Assembly (NCBI RefSeq): GCF_011440305.1
Contig: NZ_JAAOIW010000002.1
Span: forward strand, 124,001-188,000
Source of the DNA: Paenibacillus agricola
GTDB lineage: Bacteria; Bacillota; Bacilli; Paenibacillales; NBRC-103111
Direction of reading: 5' to 3'
DNA: 64,000 nucleotides
Part shown: positions 63,503-64,000 of the stretch, one piece after another
How the letters are laid out: each line of letters opens with the position of its first letter
Numbering within the stretch: the first letter of the stretch is position 1
Notes under the pieces: generated by a model
Told to the model about the DNA's origin: nothing
Database searches by the model: none
The model's input: the letters and a program-made list of their open reading frames with translations, nothing else
Position numbers and translations under genes: made by a program

Positions 63503-63937
63503 ATGTTCCATAAAATTTTAGTCGCCTACGATGGATCGGAGACAGCAAGAATCGCTTTAAATAAAGCCATTGAATTGAAGCAGGTTTTCGTTGAATCCAT
63601 TCTGGAAGTTGTTCATGTGTTCCAGATATCTAATCTGGTGCTGAATGATGCTATTATTCCAGAGCCGGTTATGATCCAAGCTGAATTGTACCAAGCCGCT
63701 GAAGAGGTTGTGGCCGAAGCCAGGCTTCTAGTCGCCCCTCTAAGCTTGGCAACAGTCACATTATTAGATGGCGGCGGGGCTCCCGCCAGAGTGATATTGG
63801 ATTACGCAGAAGCCCATCAATTCGAGCTGGTTATTGTGGGCAGCAGAGGCATGGGAAACTTCAAGGAAATTTTCTTAGGTAGTGTGAGTTCAGAAATAGT
63901 CCACCACGCCCAGGTTCCTGTGCTTGTTGTGAAATAG
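63503..63937 (+). CDS. Universal stress protein family (UspA)
   Basis: 144 residues. ILVAYDGSETARIALNKAI at the N-terminus and the ATP-binding GSRGMGNFKEIFLGSVSSEI (G2xG9xGS pattern), then VPVLVVK. ATG with GAGGTGAAGG upstream. Last gene before a strong terminator. Function general stress tolerance; specific role unknown. Confidence 0.92.
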   Translation: MFHKILVAYDGSETARIALNKAIELKQVFVESILEVVHVFQISNLVLNDAIIPEPVMIQAELYQAAEEVVAEARLLVAPLSLATVTLLDGGGAPARVILDYAEAHQFELVIVGSRGMGNFKEIFLGSVSSEIVHHAQVPVLVVK

Positions 63938-63988
63938 AAAAGAGCTATCCCAAAAGGTCTAAGACCGTTGGGACAGCTCTTTTTTTGA
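63937..63988 (+). terminator. Rho-independent terminator of the usp gene
   Basis: AAAAGAGCT/AGCTCTTTT stem with inner TCCCA/TGGGA and GGTCT/AGACC pairing, then T-run. Confidence 0.92.
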
Positions 63989-64000
63989 AGTGCTAGGAGC

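Overview
The window reads as chromosomal DNA of an endospore-forming Bacillota, most likely a Paenibacillus-like member of the Paenibacillaceae. This is inferred from a GerA-family germinant receptor operon, an AbrB regulator, PrkA kinase, a YtxC-ThrS pair behind a T-box, an S-box in front of metA-metI, a YugN-like protein, GGAGG-type ribosome binding sites and frequent rho-independent terminators. No tRNA, rRNA, CRISPR array, prophage or recognisable transposase was seen.

Layout. 0.1-9 kb: cell-wall and glycan functions (Amidase_3 hydrolase, DUF2334 protein with FG-GAP/VCBS-like repeats, a large clan GH-A glycoside hydrolase divergent from a LacI-type regulator) and a SAM-dependent methyltransferase. 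9-15.4 kb: a PAS histidine kinase with a LytTR-like N-terminus, a Gly/Tyr/Pro-rich coat-like protein, PrkA, a DUF2161 nuclease-like protein and a polysaccharide deacetylase. 15.5-19.6 kb: a gerKA-gerKC-small ORF-gerKB operon. 19.7-30 kb: an MFS transporter, then a sugar ABC transporter (two permeases and a binding protein) divergent from a YesM/YesN-type two-component system that is followed by a membrane coiled-coil protein and a secreted phosphodiester-glycosidase-like enzyme. Two copies of a ~75-bp cruciform repeat and a 14-bp tandem array lie in this locus.

30-44.9 kb: abrB, trmL, an orphan response regulator, serC, a Fur-boxed siderophore-binding lipoprotein, a Tat-exported DUF1501/DUF1800 pair, a type I-beta glnA, aroF, ispH with a two-component pair, and an HtrA protease. 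45-47.6 kb: a ~2.56-kb cassette (VOC-fold protein and a divergent YafY/WYL regulator) bounded by ~150-bp GC-rich inverted repeats made of hairpins. 47.6-64 kb: yugN, an ammonium transporter with a consensus sigma-A promoter and a GlnR/TnrA-like site, a small SASP-like gene, a YuiC-like 3D protein, T-box-thrS, ytxC, a diguanylate cyclase, mqnC, S-box-metA-metI, hflK-hflC behind a sigma-W-type promoter, corA and a universal stress protein.

Most genes are conserved housekeeping or sporulation functions. The least explained material is non-coding: the two repeat families, each present as an inverted pair around a small gene set. Also notable are the LytTR-PAS-kinase fusion, the YesMN/coiled-coil/NAGPA-like locus, and a germination-operon gene that seems to lack a standard start codon. 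All calls are from reading the sequence; no database search was possible.
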